From: Druceiella hillmani
Lineage: Eukaryota > Arthropoda > Insecta > Lepidoptera > Hepialidae
Length of the DNA: 64,000 bases
Reading direction: 5' to 3'
NCBI GenBank assembly: GCA_039881145.1
Contig: JAYKKI010000006.1
Span: 23,434,501 to 23,498,500 of the forward strand
Shown here in pieces: positions 12,950 through 24,469 of the stretch (its first letter is position 1; each line of letters opens with the position of its first letter). A program made the translations under genes and the position numbers. Below the pieces are notes generated by a model. That model saw only the letters and a program-made list of their open reading frames with translations, had not been told where the DNA came from and did no database searches.

Positions 12950-13650
12950 TGAAGATATCGTAGATTTTGAAACCTATCAATAAAAATCGTATTCGATAAC
13001 GATACGAAATCAATTCAATTTTTAATTTGTTATTATAACATATCGTATTATGTCACAATTATCCTTATTAATTATAATTCATAGAGTTCGTTACCCATGA
13101 CCATTTTTTCCTACACAAAAAAATTATAGGTCATTCTGTTATCACGGTGACTGAAATAAATTAAAATAATAAAATAGTTTCTTCTAAGTAGAGAGTTATT
13201 CTGACCGAATTTTTTGGTCACAAAGTTCATCACTGGTGTTTTGCGAGAAAAAGAAAGCAAAGTGTTAATGAGAAAAAGGAAGTTGAGTTAAGTGGAAACG
13301 GAATTCTTGCTACAGAGCGTGTGGCCATAAGCACTAAGTATTTCACAGTTATCTTACGAACTAATTTACCAATCCATGACAAAATAGACGTAAAATGCAG
13401 ATAGTTCCTTACGCTATTTCATTAAGGGCTATATTTTGATGCAATAGTATTCAAGATAATATTATTTACTTGCGACTGTGTCTTAAATCCTATGTTCTAT
13501 GAACGTTAAATATTATAGAAAATGGAATTTATTGCAAAGACACAATAAAAATTATTTATATCCTTGTTAAAGTGTTTAAGCTAATTAAAAAAGTGCAATA
13601 TGTGGTAATGTGGAGTCCGCATAGAAGTCGATTTTCGGTTCGATGATATC
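12950..13650 (+). repeat. Dispersed long repeat, unit E part 2 (copy 1)
   Basis: It aligns by eye with 43400-44120. Shared segments include 'gtgactgaaataaattaaa', 'taaaatagtttcttc(t/c)aag', 'gagaaaaaggaagttg', 'agtggaaacg(g/a)aattct' and, at the end, 'agctaattaaaaaa.tgc' followed by 'gtaat.tggagt.cgc.ata'. The copies are clearly divergent and no common reading frame survives. The LINE fragment begins directly after it, so that LINE probably inserted into this repeat. Confidence 0.65.
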
Positions 13651-13718
13651 ATCGTATTATATTAAAAAAATCTTTCCCATAATTTAACTGTAACTTAAGG
13701 CAAATAAAGTCTCCAAGG

Positions 13719-15568
13719 TCAAAAACTCATTCCGTAAGTATTGTTTATGCAGTATAGTATATCGCAAGTATAAACAAGCTCGAAGGCTTTCGATAAATCG
13801 AGGTAGCATGCATACACCGGGGTCTTCCTACTCCTGTAGTACTGTACAGTCTGCTTGAGACACAAAATAGCACTCTCGGTGGAAAGACCGGGCCTGAAGC
13901 CGAACTGCGCGTCGTTTAGTGAGACGTGTTTATCCAGGTGTTGATCAAGCAGACTGTCCAGCACTTTAGCGACAACTGTGGCTAGAGAGATCGGTCTGTA
14001 GTTATTCACGTCCGATGCATCACCAGTTTTATTTTTTATGATTGGTACGACTATAGTACGCATCATATTGTCAGGCAAGTAGGAGTGGCCCAAACATAGA
14101 TTAAAAAAGGTGGAAAGCATTTTGGCTAGATGTACACCTGCATGCTGCAAGTGCTCGATGCTAAGGTGGTCGTGACCCGGGGATTTGCCCCTCACCATGC
14201 CTTTGATTACCGATGATACTTCCTCCGTAGTAAAGGAAACACTACGCTTAGTAACCTCCGCAGCATCGAGCACCTGCTGTGCTTGGCCCAGCGGAAAGAC
14301 CACCCTGAAATAACGGGAGAACATGTTCGAGATCTCACCAGGTTCGTGCACACCAGCCACGCTGACAGGGAGGCCCGTCTTATGATTTAGTTTATAGGTG
14401 TTTTCCCAGAACTGACCGGATTTTTGGTTGAGTGAAGTTCGGCTAAAGTATTCATTTTTATCTGTTGCTCATTGTCTTGACACCACTTCAACTTATATTT
14501 GAAAACGCGCCTAGTCTCACATATATTATTATATAGACGGCCCGCTCGGAGCTTACCTCTATAAAACCAGGCCTGAAAGCATACGCGCGCCGCCCTGTGA
14601 GCGTCACTAACGTGTCTGTTCCACCCAGTAATATATTTGCCTCTACGCCTTTCAATAACATTATAGCTACATATAGCGGCCTCCGACAGTACACAAACTA
14701 TACCATTATACATATTATCTAACATAATTTTGTGACTCATATTACAACACATATTATCTAAACAGTTTGTTAGATTTGGAGGAAAATGAATTTCACATAG
14801 TCTGGAGTGACAGACACTTTTAAATTGGGCTATTTGCTTCAAGTCACGTTCATCCCAGACTATTCTATTTATACAATTAGTAGGTAAACAAAACTTAGGC
14901 TTAACAAGATCAAAATTACATTGTATGGACACAGGGTAATGATCTGACCAGTAGGTATTATATAATACAGAGGCCGCGGTCACAGAAAGCCTCGCAGCAC
15001 TAGTCACCAGACAGTGGTCGAACCAACGCCGACAGCCATGCGCGTCACTGACAAACGTATGACTGTCCGTCGGCATAAGCTCCATGTCTATACAAGACCA
15101 TGATTGTTCCGCACTAAAAGTTAATAGTTCAGTTGCAAATGACTCACCGGGGTGCGCATTGTAGTCCCCTAACATAAACACTGTGTCCATATTGTGACTC
15201 TCAATTATGGCGGCCATTTCACTGAGACACTCGGTAAATTCCACTAAATTTTCATTAGATTCGGTAGACATGTACACGGAAAATACCAACATAGAACGCG
15301 CACTGAGCCTGATTTTTATCGCGATAAGACGAACACTATTGCACATCACTAGCGTTACCGTCGAAAACGCCATAAAATTAATTCCAGGTTCAGGAATTGC
15401 TTTTCCACGCTTCGCAACGAAACGGTTTCGTGACGTTTTGTTTTGGATGCGAATCCACTCTTCATTCAGGGTCTGTTTTTTCCACTTCCCTTCTCGAACA
15501 ATCTCCGCCATAGACTTTTTCTTGGATAATGTTTGTCTTGACGCATTTTTGTCGCCAGTGTGTCCCAT
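13719..15568 (-). pseudogene. Non-LTR retrotransposon (LINE) fragment: endonuclease plus partial reverse transcriptase
   Basis: Two open frames on the minus strand come from one element. The upstream frame (15568-14387, 393 codons) has a basic N-terminal 50 residues that look like the end of an ORF1 protein. The second half of an APE-type endonuclease follows: 'LGDYNAHPGE' at residues 133-142 and 'SDHYPV' at 208-213. The downstream frame (14360-13719, 213 codons) is the start of the reverse transcriptase: 'GKSPGHD' at 58-64, 'NYRPISL' at 120-126, 'QFGFRPGLST' at 152-161 and 'YLDLSKAF' at 186-193 with the first catalytic Asp. The frames are offset near 14400, a frameshift in what was one polyprotein. 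The 'YxDD' motif, the rest of RT and the 3' tail are missing. The first endonuclease motifs are also absent, which suggests an internal deletion. Losing the 3' end while keeping the 5' part is unusual for a LINE. It looks Jockey/CR1-group, but I do not assign a clade. Confidence 0.85.
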
Positions 15569-15590
15569 AATTGCATCGAGTATTAGCGGA

Positions 15591-15634
15591 GAAGCATATT
15601 AGTATAATAGACGAATATTATACTAATATGCTTC
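15591..15634. repeat. Perfect 18-bp stem-loop beside the LINE 5' end
   Basis: Bases 15591-15608 (beginning 'gaagcatattag') are perfectly complementary to 15617-15634, with an 8-base loop. It starts 23 bases outside the first codon of the endonuclease frame. A further partial copy of the arm, 'atactaatatgat', follows at 15641. Confidence 0.75.
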
Positions 15635-15639
15635 CTCTT

Positions 15640-18600
15640 TATACTAATATGATTGTAATTTCATACAATCATTTAATATGATGATTGCACTTTGCCTAAG
15701 CTTCTTATGTGTAGTTCCATATAATTACATTACAGCTTTTTTATTTGTATTATCTGCCAGACGTACGACTATGATTGATGTATACGAAAATGTATGTAAA
15801 CGTTCATATTTTCGATATGCGCTTGTTCATATTTTTGAACTGATGGAAGTATGAGGTTGTTCATATTTTCGATCTGATTGAGGTGTGCGATTGTTTGAGT
15901 GCGATTGTTTTTCATAATTAATAGTTAGCATGCGAGCATGACCAAATTGATGTCTTATAATGCGCGAGTTAAATATAAATATTAATCTTAAAGAAAGAAA
16001 ATGCGATTAAAGTACATTTAAAATATTTTAAAAAGATATTATTTTAATGAAAAGGAGAAGTTTCCAAAGCACCGAACAGATTTTTCTGAATGTTCAATGC
16101 TATAACCTAAAACATTTTTTTTGTGAGGTTAACACTAACACAAGGCTTTATGTTTTTTTGTTACATTAAGGATTTTGTGTTCGTAAATAAAATAACTGAT
16201 AGAAAAAAGGTGGAATTAGAGCTTTCAGCTATACCATAAAAATCGCGATAGCTCAACAAATCAATTCAAATTTCCTTAACTAGAAATTATGCGTACTATT
16301 TCAAATCACCAACCGTCTGACTTATTTTTCTCGCTAAACTTTTGCGACAATGTTTACGTAAAATAACCTTAAGCTTTTCTTGTGGCATAGACGGAAAATT
16401 TTGCCACTAGCAGCGTTGGAGTTTGGCATAAAGTTGTTTGAGAGATCGTCACGAAACTTCTTGGGGTTCAGGTTTGGAGTAGAATCACAAGTTCATAGAC
16501 TGCGCTTGACTTTGTCTCGCATTCGTGTTGGTGTAGTAATACAACGTTGAGTACAAAGTTGTATTAATTGTAATTATATTTGAATTGATGGTGAGAATCG
16601 ATTTGGGAGATTTTAGATGGAAAAATCATCTTAAATATTTTGACAGTTCTGGCACAAAAGTGTCAACTTAGTTTCTTTTTAAATATTCATGGATAAATTT
16701 TAACTAAAAAAAAAATTATTTAAAAATAGTTTTTACTCCATCACATTGATTACATGGTACTTTTTATGCTGAAAGGACAAGGATGGAAACAGACCTATTT
16801 TTATACCAAAGCAGGCGGTATTAATCTGCGGAATACTGAAATATTTTGAATTGCAAAAATAATTTATTAAAAGAATAATTGAATCTCAGGCAATACTGCT
16901 TTGTAAATGCATTGAAACGTTTCCTTTAACTGCACTATTGTCACATTACAAATAAAATTTAGCCTTAATTGTTTTTAATTATTAAAAAATATTTTGTTTC
17001 TTATATTTACTTGAGGTATTACTATTTTTTGGAAATACAGTTTTGTCTAATAAATATTGTTTATTTTTGTTAATTGAAATTGGAATTGAATTATTTATAC
17101 CAATAATATTACGATGATAAACGTTAAACTTATGTTTGATAATATAACAGAACAGGTGGATGAGTTCGTGCATTCAGGTAGCGTTTAAAAGGGATGAAGA
17201 TACGCAACGCGGGATGAAGACGTGGAAACATGTGAATCGAGTGTTTTTGATTGATTTAAATACTTAATATGTATTGGAACACACAACGTAACTAAATTAA
17301 ACTAATATTCTTGTCGAAAGATGTGTTTGGGTATAAAATATAAGTAGGATTTAGAAATTCGAAAAAACAAATGACATTTGAAATATGTCATATAAAGTTA
17401 TACCTTGTGGGGAGTCTATCCTATCTAAGTAATATATAAATATATTTTATTAAAACAAGAGTGTGGGGATGGTTATGAGATATTTCTCACCCAGATATTT
17501 CTTCCCGGCACTTGTTTAAATAATTTTTTTAGTTTTTATAATTGTTTTTTTTAAATTGGCCCTTGGACCTTTACCCTTAATACTATAGAAAATATGATGA
17601 TCAAAATTCTTAGAATTTGAAATCTATTTTCTCCAAAAACATTTGTAATGTCTTAATGAAATTTAAACTAAATATTGATCTCTATAAAGCATTATGTTAC
17701 TTGTATATTTGTTAACAGGTAATAAAAAGCGACATGTTAAAATATTTTGGGGATGACCCTTTAATGCTAAACCTCGAAAGAAGAAACGAGGAATATAAAT
17801 GTAAATTAATAAATTATTATTTCATTTTTAATTATGGTAATTGCAAATAAATGGTGGAATATCGTCAAAAGCAATTATTTGTTTCAACAAAGAGGATATT
17901 ATGAGGAAGGAAACAAATAATTTTTAATCAAAACATAATCATCTTCACTGTTTTCCTTAATGACAGTAGTTGCATCGGTTATATGAAAAAGGTGAATAAA
18001 TATGTCAACTGGATTTTTTTTATCGGCTGAGATTTTAAATACATAATGGTAAACTGGTAAAACATACTATTGGAAACGAGAAAAGTAATTGATTGTTTAG
18101 TTTTTAGTGATTTACGCAAAAACAACAAATCAAATTGATATACAACTTATTACAATTTTCCTGATTTTCATAGTCTACATAGTATGTACATATGTTATAT
18201 ACTTTTTGAGATATATTTAACAATGTTAACGTAGTTGGAGAATAAGTTGCCGATCTGGACGCTTTCGTTACGAACACCGCCAAAACTATCACAGATTCAA
18301 TAATACCATATATTTGGAGGAAACGTAGGTTATAGTGGTCTAAAAAAGCCGACGGCATTCCGATGGCATTTATCTATATTTCATGGATAACCCACGGTAA
18401 CAATTTTAAGTTAAAAGAAGTGTACGTAGCAAAAGTGGCGAAGTTATTGTCAAGTTATAAATCCTAATTAAATAAATGTCATTATCATTTTAAGAGTTTT
18501 CGGCATTCAATTGAAATAATTTTGAAGTATTTATTATAGTAATTTACTTTCAATAACAAATAAAAACACTTGTTGCTTTTGCTTTTACCTTGATAAATAA

Positions 18601-19030
18601 TTAAAAATTTATTATTCCTCTAAAGAAATTGCAATAATTATTTATTTCTTGCAGCGAAATGAGTTAAGGCAAACAAATTCCAACATGTTTGCAAGAGCAT
18701 AATGCAAATGAAGGCGTTGATACAAGTTTTCCTATTTTAAGAACAAATTTTGTGATAGGTATTCCGATATTTAGAATAAAAACTACAACAAAATTTCTCA
18801 AATAATTTACAATGTTAATCTTACAAAATTTATTCATTCTTATATTTTTCGTGTTATTGGTAGTAGAGGTGCAAAATATTTAAAAAAAACACTGTGGCCA
18901 TTTTTAACCTTGCGCTTGACCTTTATATAAAATACAATAACGGCTTTGATTCATTCGGCCGATACTTATATTTCACATACGTAACTTAAAAATTTTAAAT
19001 TTTAATTTACGTAACATCTAAAATTAATAA
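15640..19030. other. AT-rich stretch with no supported gene
   Basis: Short ORFs at 16982-17173 and 18104-18358 have no recognisable domain or composition contrast, and I treat them as chance frames. The stretch at 15780-15910 has loose repetition of 'gttcatattttcgat'. Nothing else is visible. Confidence 0.4.
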
Positions 19031-19037
19031 TTTTTAT

Positions 19038-19086
19038 ATTACAGTCTGAAAAATATACAGGAACAATATATTTTTCAGACTGTAAT
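19038..19086. repeat. Perfect 20-bp stem-loop
   Basis: The left arm 19038-19057 ('attacagtctgaaaaatata') is exactly complementary to 19067-19086, with a 9-base loop 'caggaacaa'. It directly precedes the relatively GC-rich 19088-19240 segment. It may be the terminus or an inverted duplication at the edge of a mobile element. Confidence 0.8.
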
Positions 19087-19259
19087 TGGAACTTGGGTTT
19101 GGAATCCTTCCTCGTTCTGAAGAAGGGGACCCAGCCCAAAGCCGGCTATTACTCTGAACCCGAAAGTTATTGGTGTCCTTTTCCTGGAACACTTATCTAA
19201 TGAGCTTTGCATAGTGGCCTAGACTTCTGTTGTTTCATTAAAATTTATTATTATTAGTA

Positions 19260-19530
19260 CATATTTTTAGTATTCCATGTCCTCTTAATAATTCTGCTAG
19301 CATTACGCTCTGTGTGTTCTTGAGCGATCATAGAGAATTTTTTTTCTTTAACGAGATCCAGGTGCGCCCACACCAGAATATGGGGTACGAACTAGCACCC
19401 TATTTAGGACGGGGTGCCAAGTGCGTTTTTCAATATCGTCGTAGCCTTTGCTATCACACGAAACACTCGATGAAATGTAGATGTAGAAGCAATCGATCAT
19501 TGCTCATGAAATAAATTCAAATATTCAAAT
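19260..19530 (+). repeat. Probable LINE 3'-end fragment with 'attcaaat' tail
   Basis: The segment is richer in GC than its surroundings and ends with 'aaataaattcaaatattcaa' at 19511, which resembles the simple-repeat tail of many insect LINEs. The 66-codon frame at 19314-19514 has no domain I recognise. Assignment is tentative. Confidence 0.35.
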
Positions 19531-19539
19531 CTATATGAG

Positions 19540-21730
19540 ATAATCCTTTCCATGTAGTACCTAATTTTAATGTCTAATATGGCATTGGAAATTCATCTTT
19601 ATTGTATGATTGCTTTGTAGGATTTCGTAGCTAAATAACTAAAGAGGAAACCTTATAACTCGATCACATTCGAGTTTTCATCCTTTTGTATAGCAAAATT
19701 TCCCTTCCAGTTTGAGATTGATCATGATAAAATTCTATGAGAATAGGTACGATAAAATAAAATTATATTAAAGTGTAATATAGTATACATGATTTATTTT
19801 TTTAAATACTATTCTATACATTGAACTTGATGATATATTGAACTTGGTGATACATCAAACTTAGTGATAAAATTCGTTACGAACACTATACAATATAATT
19901 ACACTCATTAAGAGGAAAGATATGTTAGGGTAGATCTTTTAAAATGAAATCAAAAGTATCTGAAATATTTTTGAATAAGGTATTTTAAGATATTAGACTC
20001 CAAAACGTTTTGCAATGCCATAGTGTGTGCCTCTCTAACTTTGTGTCGTGTGAGTTTAAAATGTGATAAAAATCAGGATCATGGAATTTAGCAAATATGT
20101 CATTAACTAGCTGGCTCTAATTTTGTAAGGCCTCCAAGTTATAACAGTTTTATAAATTATTACAGAAATGAGAAAAGTTTTAGTGCAAAATTTTGTATTC
20201 TGATCTCAGTGAGGACAGAACCTGCGTCCTCTTGGAACTTACGTCTTGAAACGTCATAAAATTTGGTCATAAAATTTTAGCGAAACCTACAAAGGGGTTG
20301 ATTTTTTTTTCTAATATGGACTGTGTCTGAAACGAAAAAATATCCTAAATTTTTATTGAACGTTTTATGATTCATTTTATTATATTTTTTGTTTTTTTAG
20401 CTCTTACTATAATACTATAGAATCGTATCCATTATCATAAAGTGAAAAACTTGGAATTCAGCAATAACTATACATAATTTTTAAAACATAAAACAGACGG
20501 AGATTAAACTTTTCCTACATTTAAAAAAATGAGAGGTGACAAAAACATTTTTGAAATTAGTAATGTCGGTAATTAGTAATATTACCTATATATTAAAGTT
20601 GCACACGTATATTTTATTTTTTGATTAATTGAAAGGAAACCGCTGTCCAGATAATTTAAAGAAGTTTAATTGAATGAAAACCAAATACAAAAAAAATCAC
20701 GTAGAATTGAATACGCGTAAACATTCATAAACTTTAATGTAACTGTGATTCAAAATCAATAAATTAGACGTAACCATGAAAAATTATTTTTTACGAATAT
20801 TTATATACAATGGGCTATAACAAATCACATATCTCACAGGTATCATATATGACGCCACGATTTGAAAAATATTTTTACTTATTGGATTTTAAGGAAAATA
20901 TAGTTTTGGAAATTAAATTGAATACGCGAAAACATTCACAAACTTTAAAATAAATATGGGTTGAAAGCAATGACAGCAAAGCAAAGACTTGGGACCTTGG
21001 AAAAGATTTTTATTTCGCATACATAAATACAATGGGATTGTTGTAAATGTGTTTTTTCGTACCCAGAAAGAGTGTTTTTGAATAGTCGTAGAGTAATATT
21101 TTCAAGCAGGCGATACTTGTATTTGCCTTCTAGTACTTATTGTTTCATCAGTAAATTTAACGCAAATTTTTTAACTTAATGAATGTTTAATTTTGGTCTA
21201 TAAAAAGTATTAAGCTATTATGGGTTTTTAACTAACACTTCCACCCTTAAAAGTAAATATGTTTAATTCAAAAATGAAATCATTAGACGAAATAGAACAC
21301 ATATTTGTTTTATTGCAACGAAATGATGTATTTTTCTATTGTATTTAATAGTTGAAATAAAATTAAATGGTGAACGTCCATAAAAGGATGTTGGATGATT
21401 TTAATTGCTTTTGTTGGGTTTTGTTAGTTTTTTGTCTCCTCATTTCTAGCAAATACATTTTTTAAATCTCATACTATTAAATTTATCTCAATTTCAACGT
21501 CTTTCTAGGTATCTTTGTACATCATTCAAGATTTTAATAATAAAAAGGTTCCGTAACTCAGTTTCATTATCGTATGAAGATTGTGATCATGAAAAAATAT
21601 ATTTTTTTACCTATTCCACAAATAAATCTTTAAAATATTGGTGTAACGGAGTTAAAATTTTTTTAGATTATTTCTATTCATGATTGAATAGAAATATTTA
21701 AAAATATATTAATTTTATTCTAATTTTATT
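19540..21730. other. AT-rich stretch with no supported gene
   Basis: No long ORF or clear repeat. A segment with 'gaattgaatacgcg.aaacattca' occurs twice, near 20703 and 20918, about 215 bases apart. This suggests a local divergent tandem duplication. Confidence 0.4.
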
Positions 21731-21736
21731 TTATTA

Positions 21737-21795
21737 CTAGCTATCACCGTAACTTCGTTCTGTCATATATTCCATACGTATAGGATTTGCCTTAT
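21737..21795 (+). repeat. Fragment of RTE-type short element (5' head)
   Basis: 'actagctatcaccgtaactt' followed by 'cgttctg' is a diverged copy of the head seen intact at 41883 ('actagctgtgcctacgactt' then 'cgtttg'). The rest of the element is missing, and the next recognisable sequence is the Gypsy-type relic. Confidence 0.5.
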
Positions 21796-22119
21796 TTTTA
21801 TCTTCTGTTGCATCTCTGGTCAACAACAACTTGGCTTCGCCAAGTCAGCATTTCAAGAGGTTCTCAAGTTCGTATTCTCAGTATCTGCATACTAGTACTT
21901 AACATGTGAAATATAATTCTCAATAACGAGACCACCCAGCGGTAGGCCGGCTTCCTTTCCACGGTTAGTGTGCCCGACAGTACAGTTCATCATGCACCTC
22001 TGATCCGGTGGCACTTCAGATTCTGATTTGTTAGTTAATTAATAAAAAAATAAATAAAACAATTCTAATTCAATAAAATAATTCTTTAAAAAAAAAAACA
22101 AACAAGAACTGAAAAAATC

Positions 22120-22140
22120 TGGTGGCAGTTTAAAGGATAC
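22120..22140 (+). promoter_or_regulatory. Primer-binding-site-like sequence (tRNA-Ser type)
   Basis: The sequence begins 'tggtggcagtttaaaggata'. Several insect Gypsy-group elements (17.6/297 type) prime from tRNA-Ser, with a PBS of the form TGG..GCAGT....AGGATAC. The GCAGT and AGGATAC parts match. Its place, just after an A-rich putative LTR end and before gag remnants, fits. It is degenerate and inferred. Confidence 0.4.
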
Positions 22141-22889
22141 ATATATTGGTATCCTAGGTACGTTTCTGGTTCTGCTTTTAATCAAATTCAATATTTTAAT
22201 CAACATCGCGGTTTTAATTCAAAATTAATGTTAATTCTCTAAACGTATTCAAAAAATGAACTCCTCAACCTATATCAACCTATGAACCTATGACTTATCA
22301 ACCTATGAACTCCTATCAAGAACAACTTCGCAATCCTGAGGAAATATGCTCCTGTTTTTCTTCTTCTTCTGTGTGTTTCCGTAAGTGAATATTTTACAGT
22401 GATTATTGCAATTCAATTTCAAATTATTTCTGAGTGATTTTTGAGTATTCTTACAGCAATAATTAATTGATTAAAGACATTAAGTATTTACATTAACTCA
22501 ATTGACATCTCAAACTAATTGTTTTAATTGTATGTTATACTGGTAAGAAATAACATAGCGTCGCCTCGATCCAATCGTGATTATTTACAGCCAGCTTAGC
22601 GTTATCAGTTCAGTTAACATAAACAAGCTTCCCATACCTCCTATATTACTTCATTATACTATATTTTGTTTACTATTAACTTTTATTATGACTATAAGAG
22701 ACAAATTTCGAACAGCTGTTAAGGTCGAAGGAGATAAAAACATTAAGATAAACGTATTATTTAATTTCGTGAAATCCTTCGATGGGTCACGAGATAAATT
22801 TAACTATTTAAAAAAAAAAACATAATAACGTTTAGCCACTAAATCACATAAAAGTATAGTCACAAAAAATATAGTAGTTGGCTTTGAAT

Positions 22890-23290
22890 AATTTAAATTT
22901 ATTCATCAGCATGTTTCATTAAAAACTTCGACTCATGGGAACAACTCAGCGTTTTCCTAAAAACTCAGTTTAGCGAGCAAAAACATCATACACGTTTACT
23001 TGCCGACTTACAAGACTGTCGACAATTACTTAATAAACTAGGTTTTTTTTTTACCAATTTGCATTAAAATTAGAAACATAACTTTTAAAACTACTCACCG
23101 AAATAACCTTATCCATCAAGAAAAAATCTGAACTTTGTGGATGACCTGCATCTATGGAAAATTTAGCTCTCCATACATTTTTATTAGGGTTAATACCCAG
23201 AATTTCAAAACTTGTTCGCTGTAAAAATCCAACGAAAGCATTAATTTAACCATCTTAGAAGAGAAAATACAAAAATTGCTGTATAAACCT
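22890..23290 (+). pseudogene. Gag remnant of the Gypsy-type element
   Basis: Translated pieces around 22925-23040 read as an 'FDSWEQLSVFLKTQF' segment and a 'LLADLQDCRQL' segment. About 23145-23230 gives 'LALHTFLLGLIPRIS' followed by 'VRCKNPTKA', split by a stop and frameshift. This order (a LKTQFGE-type segment, then a 'LGL.P.I...VR...P' segment) is characteristic of capsid proteins of insect Gypsy/errantivirus elements. The reading frame is not open, so no protein can be made. Confidence 0.6.
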
Positions 23291-23739
23291 ATGCCACCAG
23301 TCTCCTATAACCGTATTAATTTGATGTCACCGCGTCCAATTCGTAAATTCGATTTATATTAATCTGCTATTAACAGTGTTGATACCTCGATGTAATTCTG
23401 ACGCATTTTTTCGATATTGTAAAAATAACAATCATACAATCGATATATCTAGAAAACGCTAATATAATAATAATCAATTTAAAATAAAAGCTTCATCTCA
23501 AGCTTCACGACGTTTAATGCAACCAAATCCCCGTAAACATTTTTCAAGACCCCATCAGGGTTGAATTAATTTTATAGACAAAAACGACGATAACAATTAC
23601 ACTGAAAACACACAATCTGTATCTTCTACATCGGACGGGTAACCAGCCCAAATCAAAATGTCAAGCGGATATCAGTCTCAATTTAGTATTTCAAACGTCG
23701 AATTGAATCCGAGTTTAATAAATCAGGACGAGTTTATTT

Positions 23740-24460
23740 ACGAAATATGCTGTGGTAAAAAATATTCTTGCCTCGTATAATTTTTAACACATCAATTTCT
23801 AACAAACCCCTACATCTACTCATAGATATCGACCCTTCTATCTATCCCATAAAACTTCTTCAATTCAGTCTAATTCTAATATAAAGCTGAGAAACCAAAC
23901 ACTTAAAGGTATGGATAATAGCAAAGACACAGTATCAACTGTCGGTAACTTTGGTATTGACTTCCTATTTTCCAAAGAATCTAACGCGTTTACCTTACAT
24001 GTTGAAAATCCTACGATGGAATAATAGACAACAATTTATTAAATCATTATCAATGCATGATCGAATATAATCACAATATTCTCCACCTAGATAAAAATAT
24101 ACTAAAGCTTAATTTTCATTCCAATCCAATTTACAATACTCCTGCTCGGTCTGAAATTATTAGCGAATGTTCTGTAAAAAATCCTGAATCAAAAGAAGGA
24201 ATCGTCATTGGTCAACATTTATCCTAAACTCTGGTAATTGAAAATTGTACAGTAAAAGTAAAAAATAACAATAAAGTTACCTGCACAGTCGTGAACATAT
24301 CCGAAAATCCTATTAAATTAAATTTAAATATTCAACTCAGTCTACATTATATTGACCATGACTCCCTAACTTTTTATATCCCCTTTCTTATCCCGAACAA
24401 ACCTGTATTGACAGAACTCAAGACATCTCTAACTTTTACAAGTTTCACATTTAAATAACG
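23740..24460 (+). pseudogene. Protease and pol N-terminal remnant
   Basis: Near 23810 a 'LLIDIDPS' stretch occupies the place of the retroviral aspartic protease active site (normally a D-T/S-G triad), here mutated. From 24060 to 24360, pieces such as 'TPARSEIISECSV', 'GIVIGQHLS' and 'VIENCTVKV' match the linker between protease and RT of insect Gypsy-group elements. Stops occur around 24024 and 24226. It is non-functional. Confidence 0.55.
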
Positions 24461-24469
24461 AAGAGTGCG

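Noticed and set aside
15207..15602. 131-codon plus-strand ORF
   Set aside because: It is antisense to the LINE endonuclease frame, which has clear motifs.
19088..19240. Another hammerhead-like element ('ctgaagaaggggacccag')
   Set aside because: It has CTGAAGA and a GGG/CCC pairing, but no GAAAC after the stem and no second copy in the window.
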